Below are positions 1-10,130 of a stretch of 56,444 nt of DNA, piece after piece (within the stretch, counting starts at the first letter, position 1; each line of letters begins with the position of its first letter). The DNA is taken from contig BCKE01000001.1 of NCBI GenBank assembly GCA_001600495.1, forward strand, positions 279,341-335,784, in the 5' to 3' direction. Origin of the DNA: Pilasporangium apinafurcum (taxonomy: Eukaryota > Oomycota > Peronosporomycetes > Pythiales > Pythiaceae). The position numbers and the translations under genes are program-made. The notes under the pieces were generated by a model that saw only the letters and a list, made by a program, of their open reading frames with translations, searched no databases and was not told where the DNA came from.

Positions 1-214
1 AGGAACAAAACTGCGGAAATGAGATGACACTACAAAAATCTTCATATCTTCTCAAGTATGTACAGTATATTTTAATGTATTATATCGTTGGATAGCTAAG
101 ATAAATATCGGTCTAATGAAGTTAGTTTCATGTAGATTGATACAGTAGATCGTGAGATATATAGCTTTAAACTGAAAAGTGCCAAACATTTCCGCAGTTT
201 TGTTCGTCACTGTA
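1..214. mobile_element. Tc1/mariner-type miniature element (MITE), left end cut by window
   Basis: Two inverted copies of a 19-bp sequence lie at 3-21 (gaacaaaactgcggaaatg) and 187-205 (the exact reverse complement). Read inward, the right end begins TACAGTGAC followed by the shared motif, which is the CAGT-start plus TA-target form usual for Tc1/mariner terminal inverted repeats. The left terminus would lie about 6 bases before the window. About 165 bp between the arms has no transposase; the small minus ORFs there look like chance. The call as a non-autonomous mariner-like element is inference from the termini and the TA context. Confidence 0.6.
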
Positions 215-1169
215 TAGCCAGAAACACTCTCTATATATAAGGGAATTATACTGAGGAACGGGTATAAATACAACTACCCTCCTCCAATTCCTGCTAAAAA
301 TAACACTAGAACCTTCACTTACCTCTTGGCCTCTCCAATGTCTTATGCGAACAACAATCAGAATAATTCCTGATGTGCTATCCCATAGACGTGAGGAGGA
401 GACTTGATCCACTTGTGCACTTGATGGCAAATCACACACTGTGTATTATAAAAGACTTAGGACCACCAAAGCAATTCCTCCCTGCTGTGCTACTGGCTCT
501 TACCTCTCTTATATACAATTAAAAGAATTGATACAATTCACTAGTGCAATTAAATGAATCGATTTGGTCTAAATATGGTCAAAGTATCCATATTTCCGTA
601 AATAAACCAAATACGAGACACTTGGGTCCAAAAATTGGCCATTTCAGACAAGCCCATAGCTGTAGTGCATGTTCACAGTATCGCATCAAATCACGTGCTT
701 GTTCTTCATGTAGTAGTGCTTGACAAAGTCGTCAGAAGTATCTTCATACGATTTACTTTATCACACCATTCTAATACATTAAGAGCGGAAATAGTCAGAA
801 ATACATAGTTGCATGTTATACAGATGTAAAGGAAAAAAGATGGTCGTAATCAGATTAGAAAAACATGCATTCAAAGAAAGCTTAGAGATAGTGCAAGCGA
901 GCTAAGTCCTCCATCTAATGCACTTTTCATTTTGTCATCAAGTCGCCACCTCCGCCCACCAACCTCCAAGTTCTTTTTATTTTAAACCAATCGAAACCAT
1001 TCAAGTATAATTTCAACCAATCAGAGACTGTGAAAGTTCCAGAACGTCACAATTTATCACCCATGTTAAGACTTTCTAACCAATACAAATATATTATAAG
1101 GTCAGTAAAGGTATGTTATAGTTACTGTAGGACCAGGATATGTGAATAATTCGGTTCAAAGAAAGCAAA
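215..1169. other. Intergenic region, promoter side of UFC1
   Basis: No convincing gene is visible over about 950 bp. The part nearest UFC1 has three CCAAT-type boxes (near 987, 1016 and 1079: accaatcg, accaatca, accaatac) within 190 bp of the start codon, which would suit a CCAAT-driven housekeeping promoter. ORFs of 60-90 codons on the minus strand here show no recognisable motif. Confidence 0.4.
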
Positions 1170-2110
1170 ATGGACGCACCAATCGATGAGAACACGAAGC
1201 AAACGGTGCAGAAAATCCCGCTCTTGGTTACGCGTGCGGGTCCACGCGATGGTGAAAATTGGACCAAACGCTTGAAGGAGGAGTATCTCGCGCTCATTCA
1301 GGTTCAACAGCGTATTTTGCAGCATATTTGAGTCGTTTAAAAGAATAGTTCGATGTTTTCATGGTTGCTTGTGATCATTTATAGTATGTGAAAATGAACA
1401 AAGAGGCCGACAACGACTGGTTTACGATTGAGTCCAATAAGGCTGGCACGAGGTTGGTGTTTCTTCATATTTACTGCTCAACTTGGCGTTTCTGTTGCTA
1501 GAATGATAGACCAATGTTTAACACAAACCCGGTCATCCTTGTCTGGTTTAGATGGAATGGCAAGTGCTGGTCATTTTATAATGGCTTGCGTTATGAGTTT
1601 GATCTGGAATTCGAAGTAAAGCACCATCTCTCTGTTGCTGTAGACCCATATCTCGCAATGTTCGTGATGATGTAAAGAATGATGGTTGCATGTAGATTCC
1701 TGCCACATACCCAGTCTCAAACCCTGAACTTTGCATCCCAGAGTTGGAAGGGAAAACGTCCAAGATGTACAGGTATGTGTGTGGTTGTTAATTACAAAGT
1801 CTCATCTACCTCGTCGTATCTAGCGTCCTCAACGCTCTTTGCTTTCTGCGTGCACTGAGATGATGTAGAGGTGGGAAGATTTGTTTGACCATTCACTTTG
1901 CTCCATTGTGGCAAAAGAACGTGCCTCGCTTCGGTATCGCTCATGCATTAGCTCTCGGAGTATGTGCACCTCTTGTAACTTATCACTGAGTGAATTTATT
2001 TTGAACTAACGCTACCATCACGACTATTGTTGCCCGTGTTGCAGTTGGCCCCGTGGTTAGCCGCCGAAGTACCAGATCTTGTGGAGCGTGGAGTCATTAC
2101 GCCTGTATAG
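1170..2110 (+). CDS. UFC1: Ufm1-conjugating enzyme 1 (UFC1)
   Basis: E2-like enzyme that takes UFM1 from UBA5 and passes it to the UFL1 ligase in ufmylation, a ribosome/ER quality-control modification. Six exons splice cleanly: 1170-1301, 1385-1452, 1552-1615, 1696-1772, 1869-1959, 2045-2110, giving 165 residues, close to the 167 of animal UFC1. Recognisable family blocks in order are [69 protein letters not shown] and [10 protein letters not shown]. The catalytic cysteine is the C of KICL. Introns are 80-99 nt. The start is the first ATG of the exon and matches the family's short N-terminus. Convergent with the next gene. Confidence 0.95.
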
Positions 2111-2518
2111 TTCTCATGATGGGGGTGGAAATGGCAGATGAAAGGAACTTTCAAGCATTTTAATTGGTGACGAAAGATCCCAATAAATAGCGTTGCGTGT
2201 GAGCGGTTTCTGATAATTTTTTAAGGTTGCTTTGTCACATTATCCCTTCAATTCTAATCGTTTCAAAACATTCAAGGCAATCGACATGCGAAGGAGGAAC
2301 AAAGAATTCGCAGCGTGTTGAAGTGCGTTTAAATATCTTCCAGTGGATTCTTTAACGTTTTTGGTTTGATTCTCCTACTCACTCGTAACTATATTCTCAG
2401 GAACCGACTTTTTGATGTCTCGTCAGCGATCCAATCGTATTCTTTTGATTTTTTCTCTCTTCTTTCTTTGGGACTCTACTCATAACGGAGTACATTGATG
2501 CCTTCGACAAGAGCTCCC
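2111..2518. other. Intergenic, convergent 3' ends
   Basis: About 400 bp between the stop of UFC1 and the stop of the Cys/His-repeat gene on the opposite strand. It should hold both 3' UTRs. No ORF or repeat of note was seen. Confidence 0.5.
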
Positions 2519-3583
2519 TTATGGGAGCAAGGAAAGCAGACGATGAGGAGACATCAATGTCGGTGAGAGGACTGGAATCATTCCTGCTGCTGGTGTGGGA
2601 GGAGAAGGAAAAGTTCTAGCGTTCTGAGCAGCATTGAATGTCCCCAATTTTGTATGAGCACAGCAATATCCGGACCGTTGAGCCCATTTTGGACAACCAT
2701 AGTAGTCACAACGTTTGCCTCCGCCATGGGAACGACACAGACGATTTTGATGTGCGTTCTTAGTGCATCCACCGACATTGCATTGGCGTCCACCTCCATG
2801 AGATTTACACAGTCCTCTTGTTTGAGCAAACTTGGAGCAACCATCTTGCTTGCACCGTGAGCCGCCTCCATGTTCTGGACATTTCCCGCGACTCAGTGCT
2901 GACTTATCACAACCGGTGACGCTGCATATTTTACCACTGTGTCGATTGCATAATCCTGCAGAGCGACGTAGGTTGGGACAGTCTGGGTAGGAGCATCGAA
3001 GTTGCTTTTTCTCACCGTTGACATTATTGGCTGTGTTGTTGTTGTTTGTTAACGTGGTGGTTGACGTCTTCTTCTTCTTAAGCGGTGGCATGGTCAACAT
3101 CGGCAATGGTGGCGGTGGAAGGCACGAAGTGATAAGGGGAACAGCAGGCTTGATTGCTTTTGCTTCTTGAAGTTCTGCTTCAAGCGCTGAGTTCAAAGCT
3201 TCATGGAAGAATGGAGGTGGCATTCGTGCAAATTCCTGGATAAATACACGAGGTGGCGAGATGATCGCATTCATAATGGAGGCCGACAACTGGTGTGATG
3301 GTGTCGGAAGTGATGGTAATCCGGCGCTGTGACGAGTTGACAGCGGCTGCAATCGGGTCATACAAGTGACGTTGTCAAAGCAAATTTGTGGAATAGATAC
3401 TTCCACTTGATGGTGTTGGCGCTTGGATGCAGATAAATTGCTGTGCTTTATGGTCGATGAGCTCAAAGGCTGAGGGGACATGAACTCGCCATCTAGCAAT
3501 AGTTCGCGTAAAATATCGTGTTCTTCGGTAGAGCAGGTTGAAAGCCGTCTTTCCGATTCTACATATCCCCTGGCGAAAAACAT
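2519..3583 (-). CDS. Cys/His-repeat protein ('WRKY19-like' of oomycetes)
   Basis: Predicted 354 aa. The first ~190 residues are low-complexity (Ser/Pro, Leu/Pro stretch, basic KKKK patch, Asn run). Residues ~196-310 hold five tandem zinc-binding-type units, each C-x4-C-x9-C-x2-H (for example CSVTGCDKSALSRGKCPEH), most joined by GGG linkers. This array is what oomycete annotations call 'WRKY transcription factor 19-like'; the plant name comes from a similar array beside the WRKY domain, and there is no WRKYGQK here. Nucleic-acid or protein binding is plausible but unproven. The ATG at 3583 is the first in the frame; an upstream exon between 3584 and 3764 cannot be excluded. Confidence 0.75.
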   Translation of the reverse strand: MFFARGYVESERRLSTCSTEEHDILRELLLDGEFMSPQPLSSSTIKHSNLSASKRQHHQVEVSIPQICFDNVTCMTRLQPLSTRHSAGLPSLPTPSHQLSASIMNAIISPPRVFIQEFARMPPPFFHEALNSALEAELQEAKAIKPAVPLITSCLPPPPLPMLTMPPLKKKKTSTTTLTNNNNTANNVNGEKKQLRCSYPDCPNLRRSAGLCNRHSGKICSVTGCDKSALSRGKCPEHGGGSRCKQDGCSKFAQTRGLCKSHGGGRQCNVGGCTKNAHQNRLCRSHGGGKRCDYYGCPKWAQRSGYCCAHTKLGTFNAAQNARTFPSPPTPAAGMIPVLSPTLMSPHRLLSLLP

Positions 3584-4363
3584 CCTGCAGGTTGAAGATA
3601 GCTTCTAGAGGAGGAGTAATCTTGTATTCTAGGACACAAGAACTTCGCGACGGGACACCGAAGCTTAACCCGAAGCAAAGGAAATACAAAAGTGAGAGCC
3701 GTAAAACTTTGGACACGCTGAGGCGACACAATTTGCAGCAGTCAACCAGATACTTCGGACACAACCATAGTTTTGGAATCCTTGCAGCAGAAAACGATTC
3801 AAGTCTTCAGACGAAACCACCATTGCGCACAGCGTTGCTCTATGCTCTCGTAGCTTTTTCTACGAAGTAAAACCTGTTTATCCATTCTTCACACCCACTC
3901 ACCTACCGGAAAGACGTGCCGTTGAGAAAAAGAACCTCTATTAATATACCGTAACTGCTCTCGTTTCATCTTGAACTGTTTCTTCTTTTCAGTACACATG
4001 GTGCTGCATGTACAGACGCCATTTTTGGGTCAGCGACATTTCCACCCACCACCTCCAAACGACTTCCTCAAGCTGTTTCAAGAAAAACGCAGCCGGTGTC
4101 TATCACATCCAGATGCGTTCCGTTAATTTACCGTTCAAATCCAGCTGGATCCAAAGCTTATTGTGGCAGATTTATAGAGCGCGCCTATTCAAAACATCAA
4201 GTGAACGATTACGTTAGTCAGAAATAAGCCATATTCCAGGATACGATAGATGGATACACGTTTTTGGTACTGTAAAAACCTCCAAACGAATGTATCCATC
4301 TACCAGTGTGCGTATGGAGTGCATACCAAGATAGAAAGACATACAGTTTTAGCGGAATACCTC
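3584..4363. other. Intergenic with no firm gene
   Basis: About 780 bp between two minus-strand genes. On the plus strand a short reading frame from 4000 (43 codons, containing FHPPPPNDFLKLF) looks mildly coding but has no partner exon I could splice to it. The 3' part should contain the RTEL1 3' UTR and the stem-loop at 4247-4302. Confidence 0.35.
4247..4302 (-). other. Long stem-loop downstream of RTEL1
   Basis: A perfect 12-bp inverted repeat (tagatggataca at 4247-4258; reverse complement at 4291-4302) is extended inward by cgttt/aaacg (4259-4263 and 4284-4288) after a 2-nt bulge, a 17-bp stem with a 20-nt loop. It lies about 60-115 nt past the RTEL1 stop codon, so it is probably in that gene's 3' UTR or at its transcript end. 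A degraded small transposon is the alternative. Confidence 0.5.
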
Positions 4364-7300
4364 CTATCCACCAGCTGTGTTCTTCGCCGCACGAATCAAA
4401 TTTAGTTGATCCAATTTTATGGGTACTTTGCAAACTGGGCATGATGTATAACCATCCTTTTCCATCTACATTTTTCAAGCCACAAAGAGGTCAGATACAC
4501 CAAATATCTTCAAAACATTCGAGTGACATGCCTTTTTCCAACAACTGAGACAGCAAATGTGCCCACACTGTGACGCATATGCTTTTCGTGTAATCTCGTA
4601 GCAAACAAAACACTGAGGATCCTTCACAATCGTAGCAGATGTATGATGGCCATCCACGGCATTTTTTCGTCTTTTCTTGTGTTGAAGTTTCTCAAAGAAG
4701 CTGGACATAGTGGAAGCAGAACGCTGGTCTGAAGTAATCACATTTGAGACGGTACTTCCTTCATCTTGCCCAGGTGAACTTGGCGTTGTTGAAAAGCGAA
4801 GTCCTACTGACTCTGCCATCTCAATAAAACGGTTGCGAACTGAACCATTGAAAACCTTTGCCAGCAAGTCGAGCAATTCTTGACACTCTGGAGACTTCAA
4901 TAACTCGCAAATGGAAGTTAATGCAAAATCAATCTCTTTTCCTGAATGGATTTGCCGAATGAATCCGTAAAGCTTGGTCACATCTGTTTCTGGTAGTATT
5001 TTTCGCGCAACAGCAGGGAACACTGACACAAAAGATTGCTCACCATGCGCTGTGATCTCACATTTTGCATTTGTAGATTCCTCCGAACCAGCAGAAGTTT
5101 GCTTCACAACTTGCCATGGAGTCACTTTTTCCACAGTGAGATCAACAGTATTGCCTGCATGTGGAATGCTTACACGCGTTCTTGGTGGTACGAACGGTCG
5201 TGATATAGAGGATGTCGTTTCCACCATTGCTGAGTTCGAGGTGGATAATACTGATCCTAACGTTCGCTTCCTACTTGCGGTCTCGCTCATTCTTCTTGGG
5301 AAAAATGGGGCTGAACTAGTGTCAACGGGTTCTATAAACATACAGTTAGAAGAAATCATTAAGTCATTTTCGACCACATTCACAAAATTAGGACTCACTG
5401 TTTAGCGCTATTGTATCAGGTGCTTGCCGCAACAACTCGGGATTCACATAAGACTGGCCATCGCCAATTGCAGTACTTGAATGAGATGATTTAGACATCA
5501 TCGACACTTGGCTTTTCTCTACTGACTCTTGGCTATACCCTTCACGCGATTTTGTTAGTGCCTTCCTTGATAACCCCATCGTTTTGGTGTGCATCACAGT
5601 TGTAACTTCTGGCTTTGCGGGAACCACTGGGGCATTTGCTTTGTTTGTTTTGAAGAACCTTGTAAGACCAATATGAGCTTCCCCTGTGGATAATAACATC
5701 TGTCCTTAACTTTCAACATCTAATTGTGCACACAAATAGATTACAGCTCGTACCGTAGCTTCTGCATGTGTGGCAATAAGGCTGTAGCCACTTAGAAATG
5801 CACTTTTGTTGCTGCTGAAGCGCAAAGCGCTCATCACACAGAATAATAGCGCCATAATCGTAGCGGTGGCGGATAACTCTCCCAATTGCTTGGTTCACAG
5901 CGCGAGATGCTTGTTGGATGTACCAATCATTCCCAGTTAATTTCTATATGGATATATACAGTTGTGAGAATACTAGCAGATATAGGCATGGAATGTGCTT
6001 TACCAAGGTATGCTTACGAGTTCTCCAGGCTGCACAGTAGCTTCGTCTAAAATGCTTTTCTTCAAGATGATTTTTGGGTCCTTTGTAGGAGGAAAGGGTA
6101 ATCCTGTAATCACGACTGCACGTCCTTTGTCGTTGGAAAAATCAATTCCTTCGCTAACCTGAACGATCATCAAAGTAAATCCAGTACCTTCTGCTACTTA
6201 AACAGAGAAAACCGATAGGCTACCTACCTTTCCTCGGCATACAGCAAAAAAGATCGCACCACTGCTATTTTGCGCGATTGCTTCGTGGTATTCCTCTACG
6301 ACCGCTTTAAAATCGAGCCGAGCACGAGGTTCTACAAACGCTTGCTTTTGTTGAACAATGCGATCCCAAATTGAGGCCTTCGATTCACTATTTGCGGGAA
6401 GTTTCCATCGCTCAAGGCTCTCTTCTAAAATACCATACGACGGAAAGAACACGAGCAAACCGCTGGGCACGAGACGCGTGAAATTCACGATTGTATTGCC
6501 CAATTCTAGCAAATATTCGTCTGTGGAACGGAAATTGTAGCTTGAATTCAGACGTTTCCCCGTTACGCCAGTGCCGACAACACCGACCCATACTTGGCCG
6601 GAATCGATGACATGGGTGTTTTCAAGACGAACAGGAAATTCGATTCCCAGCTCCTTTATCGTTGTTTCGAGCGGTGAAAGCGTTCCGCTGATTGATCATA
6701 TCACATCACAGCAAGTATAAGTTATTTTTCATACAACGCTGCCTCATCATGGAAAGGCAGCATCTACCTTGTTAATACAACATTATAAATGTCGTTTGAA
6801 CATATTTCCCGAAAAGATACTCCAGGGTGAAAGCACCAATAATTGAACACACGAGTTGTAGATTTGTCCTTTCGCGCAGCATTAAAGAGGCGTGGTGCAT
6901 TTGCAGCAGACCTGCAAATAAAATTATTAGGGCATATAGTCATTGTAACAAAACATAGATGTTCGTACCTGTCATGAACCTCTTGCACATGTACTCGGTA
7001 ATTCTTGGCCACCTTTGATCACATGACAGGGTGTCAGTTTAATTCTGATTACTATGGTTCTGTAGGCAGCAACATCAGTACCAATAGATGCTCCTTTTCA
7101 TTCCGAAAAATTGTACTCAGGAAAGACAGCAATGCGTCCAGCTTCGAGGATGCGCGCTGAGCATCATTTCCGTCATTTGCGACATCAATAATTTCTTCAA
7201 TTATACCCAAGACCAATGGACACGTATTGAAGTTAACGTTAAATTGTTGAAAGAACTCGAATATGTACTCTCCAGGCTATCAAAGAACATTAGATGTGAA

Positions 7301-8823
7301 CATTTGAGAGACAGGTGCAGTGTGATTGCACTGCGTGCTACACTTACCTTCGTGAAACCGCCCGACGAGGAGAGAGGAAACGCATTCAGTCCTTTGTCAA
7401 TCTCCAACAGGAGAGCCTTTAAAGTTTCTGCAGACTGCCACAATGGAATTAAAACAAACAGAACAACTATGTCGATGAGATCACGAGATACAAAGTGAAA
7501 AGGTATTTACCTACCTCGACGGTGAGAGAACTGTTTAAAGGCAGTGTAATTCGGTCCGCAGATAGTGCTTGAATAAACTCTTGCACTTCCGCGACACAAC
7601 CAGCGATATCGTTTGAGGAAAGAGCGTATGAGGATGATTCACTAGCGATCGATTCCTAGAAAACGATATACAACAAAATATATGCTCAAAACGATAGCAA
7701 GTTATAATCATTGCTATACAAAATTATCATGGCTCTTCTTACCACATTATGTGCTTCATCAAAGATCAGAATCGAGTTCTCAATGGATATACCAATGGAT
7801 CGCCGTGCAAGGGGATCAATAAGATAATTGTACGGTACGAAAATTATATCAGCATCTGGAATCATTTTTCGACTCAGAAAAAATGGACACGTCTAGTAAC
7901 ATGCAACACACGCCAAGTCAGCCAACAGAGTTATCAATATTAACCAACTTCTATCCACTCGCACCTTTTTTTCCTTCATGGTCTCAACCAGTTCTTCAAT
8001 ATCCATAATTGGGAGACTCATCTTCTTGTCCTGTCGAGCCATGCTGTCGAATCCATTTTTGTAAATGCATCTAATGGTAATTTCAATAGCAACGACATCC
8101 TCAGATGGAATAACTATAGAGCATTCGGTTCTATATCTCTTGAGCAATTCATCACATACTTTTTCGCTTTGACCGCAGACCGACACGCTAGATTTTGTCG
8201 AGTACCTCTCATTCGGGATATTTTCTCGTTGACACAGAGATGCTCACGCGATCCGAGTACCATCACATTGGGGCGATATTGCGTATTCTTGAGTTCTTGC
8301 ACGACCTGTTTGAGCTGCGAATGGGTGCGCGATGAGTATATAATCCGCGGGAGACCTGATAGCTCTGTATCTGCAGAATATTCGCTGTCTTCGTATCCTT
8401 CATACATCAGTGATGTTACTCTACTACCGTTGGTTGCTCTTCTCAGAAATGCAACACCACCGGTATTGTCATCAGTGCCTCCACTCATGACCGTTGCCTT
8501 TTTCAGCGTCTTCGCCATGTGTCGGCGCCATGCCAATGTCGCACACAGCAGGCAAAGTGTCTACATGCGTTTAAAGCATAATTTCCATTGGGTTGGTATA
8601 CAATCATAGGAATGGAATGAAGAGATTAAAGTAAAACAGAAATATGGGTGCTTTAAAAAGTGATGGTGACAGATTGTACCTTGCCTGTGCCCGTCGGACT
8701 CTCCAGAATTGCGTTTTGCTTCGACATCAGCGATACGATGACCTTCTCCATGTAAATCAGCTGTGAATCGTATGGCTGGAACGGAAAATCCACGGGAATG
8801 CCGCATATCTGAAGCGTGACCAT
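4364..8823 (-). CDS. RTEL1: RTEL1-type Fe-S DNA helicase
   Basis: XPD-family 5'-3' helicase that unwinds telomeric loops, D-loops and G-quadruplexes in the nucleus. Multi-exon. Exon 1 (8680-8823) reads [15 protein letters not shown] and ends with Walker A ESPTGTGK. Next come [12 protein letters not shown] and LGSREHLC with the Fe-S cysteines, the DEAH box (ILIFDEAHN) near 7745-7775, NYWCFHPG, and the C-terminal helicase motifs around 6100-6700 (FFPSYG, SEGIDFS, GLPFPP). The region at ~4800-5050 resembles the harmonin-like domain, and the end is a RING-like C4C4 module (CFVCYE, QCGHICC, then CPVC in the last exon). The last exon is joined through a short intron; its exact donor is uncertain. 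A degenerate PIP-like HIGLTRFF lies at ~5650-5675. Head-to-head with the LYR-TPR gene. Confidence 0.92.
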
Positions 8824-9005
8824 TGTTGCGTTCTCTGTCCCGCCAAATCAACCGAGTTTCCGCACTGCAAACTTGGTAAAACACTAATTTGGGGTAGTAA
8901 TGTTTTTTAATGTGACTAGCATTAATTGGTACTGAATTCGATAGTGATTCAAACACTATTTTTGCACCGTTCATCTTCAAACTGTTCTGTCCAACTTGGA
9001 AAACG
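8824..9005. promoter_or_regulatory. Bidirectional promoter region RTEL1 / LYR-TPR
   Basis: Only 182 bp separate the divergent start codons of RTEL1 (8823, minus) and the LYR-TPR gene (9006, plus), so both must be driven from this stretch. No specific box was identified beyond AT-rich tracts. Confidence 0.6.
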
Positions 9006-10012
9006 ATGGGATCGCAGAAGTTGGTGCTCGCGCTCTATCGATCGCTGCTTCGAAACGCCAAGGTGTTTGACTTGCACAACGAATTCAAGGTATCTAAGCT
9101 CCGGTCCCTTGATTTATATATTGTGTAATTACTGAAAATTGAACAAGTGTACGATGTGGAATATGGAAATTATTCTAACACTGATGATCATAGGCACTGC
9201 TTCCTCGTGAGATTGAGTGGAACGGGGGTACCAAACGATGCGATTTCTATTCTAGTGGTGCATCATGCGTACATACTATCCGACAGGAATTTCGCACACC
9301 AAAAGATGCCTCTGCGGTTCAAGTAGCACTGGATGAAGCGATCGAGCTGAACAAGGCTACGTTGGAGCGCGTTCAACTGCTTTATACGGAGGAAAACCTG
9401 TTGACCTTTGCAGATCCACCGCACAGAGTGAGTTTCGATGAAAAATACCAAGAAGAAAAAGCAAAACAGCCCAAAGAACGCGCAGAGGCGCTCGAGAATG
9501 CGCTTCAGTTGATCCAAAGTGCCTCGCAGGTGCTGCAGGATGACGACATGCAGGCGCCTGACAAAGCACGTGTCGCCAAGACTTATTATCAGGAGTCGAT
9601 TAGAAACTACCCAACGGCTGACGCACATGCATATCTTGGGTGGCACTACTACTTAGATGGTGAGCTGGATAAGGCTGTTGTCGAATGCGAGCGAGCTATT
9701 GAATTAGATCCCGCATTTGGAAATTCGTACAACGACCTTGGTCTCATTCGAGTGCATCAAGGACAAGAGGAGGAGGCGATCACGTTGTTTGCTAAGGCAA
9801 AAGTTGCACCGCGAAACGATGTACGTCATTTCCCAAGTCTCAATCTAGCCGCATTGTATTTAGAGCAAAATCGGGTGAAACCTGCCCTGCACGAATACAT
9901 TCAGGCACTACATTGGATGGGACCTGAAGAGGCTGTGCCGATCCGAAACACGGTCACTGATATGGGTACCTTCATGGTTACTATGGCCGACAAAATGCGG
10001 TCAGCTGAGTAA
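9006..10012 (+). CDS. LYR-motif protein fused to TPR repeats
   Basis: Two exons (9006-9089 and 9194-10012) join in frame to give 300 residues. Residues 1-95 look like a Complex1_LYR (LYRM) domain: ALYRSLLRNAKVF at the start, then IRQEFR after the intron and a helix with LDEAIELNKATLE. LYRM proteins sit in mitochondria and bind acyl carrier protein to help assemble Fe-S clusters or respiratory complexes. Residues ~170-290 contain tetratricopeptide-type helices (AYLGWHYYLDGELDKAV, ECERAIELDPAFGNSYNDLG, LNLAALYLEQNRVKPA). A fused LYR-TPR architecture is unusual compared with the ~100-aa stand-alone LYRM proteins. The only intron splits the LYR domain. Confidence 0.85.
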
Positions 10013-10130
10013 ATATTGGGATTAATTGAATAACGCGAATTTGTCTAGCTTTCAGTGTTGGCATCTTTTTTTTGTTATACATATATATATGAAGAATGTA
10101 ATGGTCGAGTTAAGTTCTAGCAGCAGTATA

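Noticed and set aside
2519-3583. A WRKY transcription factor
   Set aside because: No WRKYGQK or WRKY zinc site; only the Cys/His repeat array that is commonly mislabelled.
9263-9646. Minus ORF of 127 codons in the LYR-TPR gene
   Set aside because: Shadow of the plus-strand coding exon, which carries the LYR and TPR motifs.
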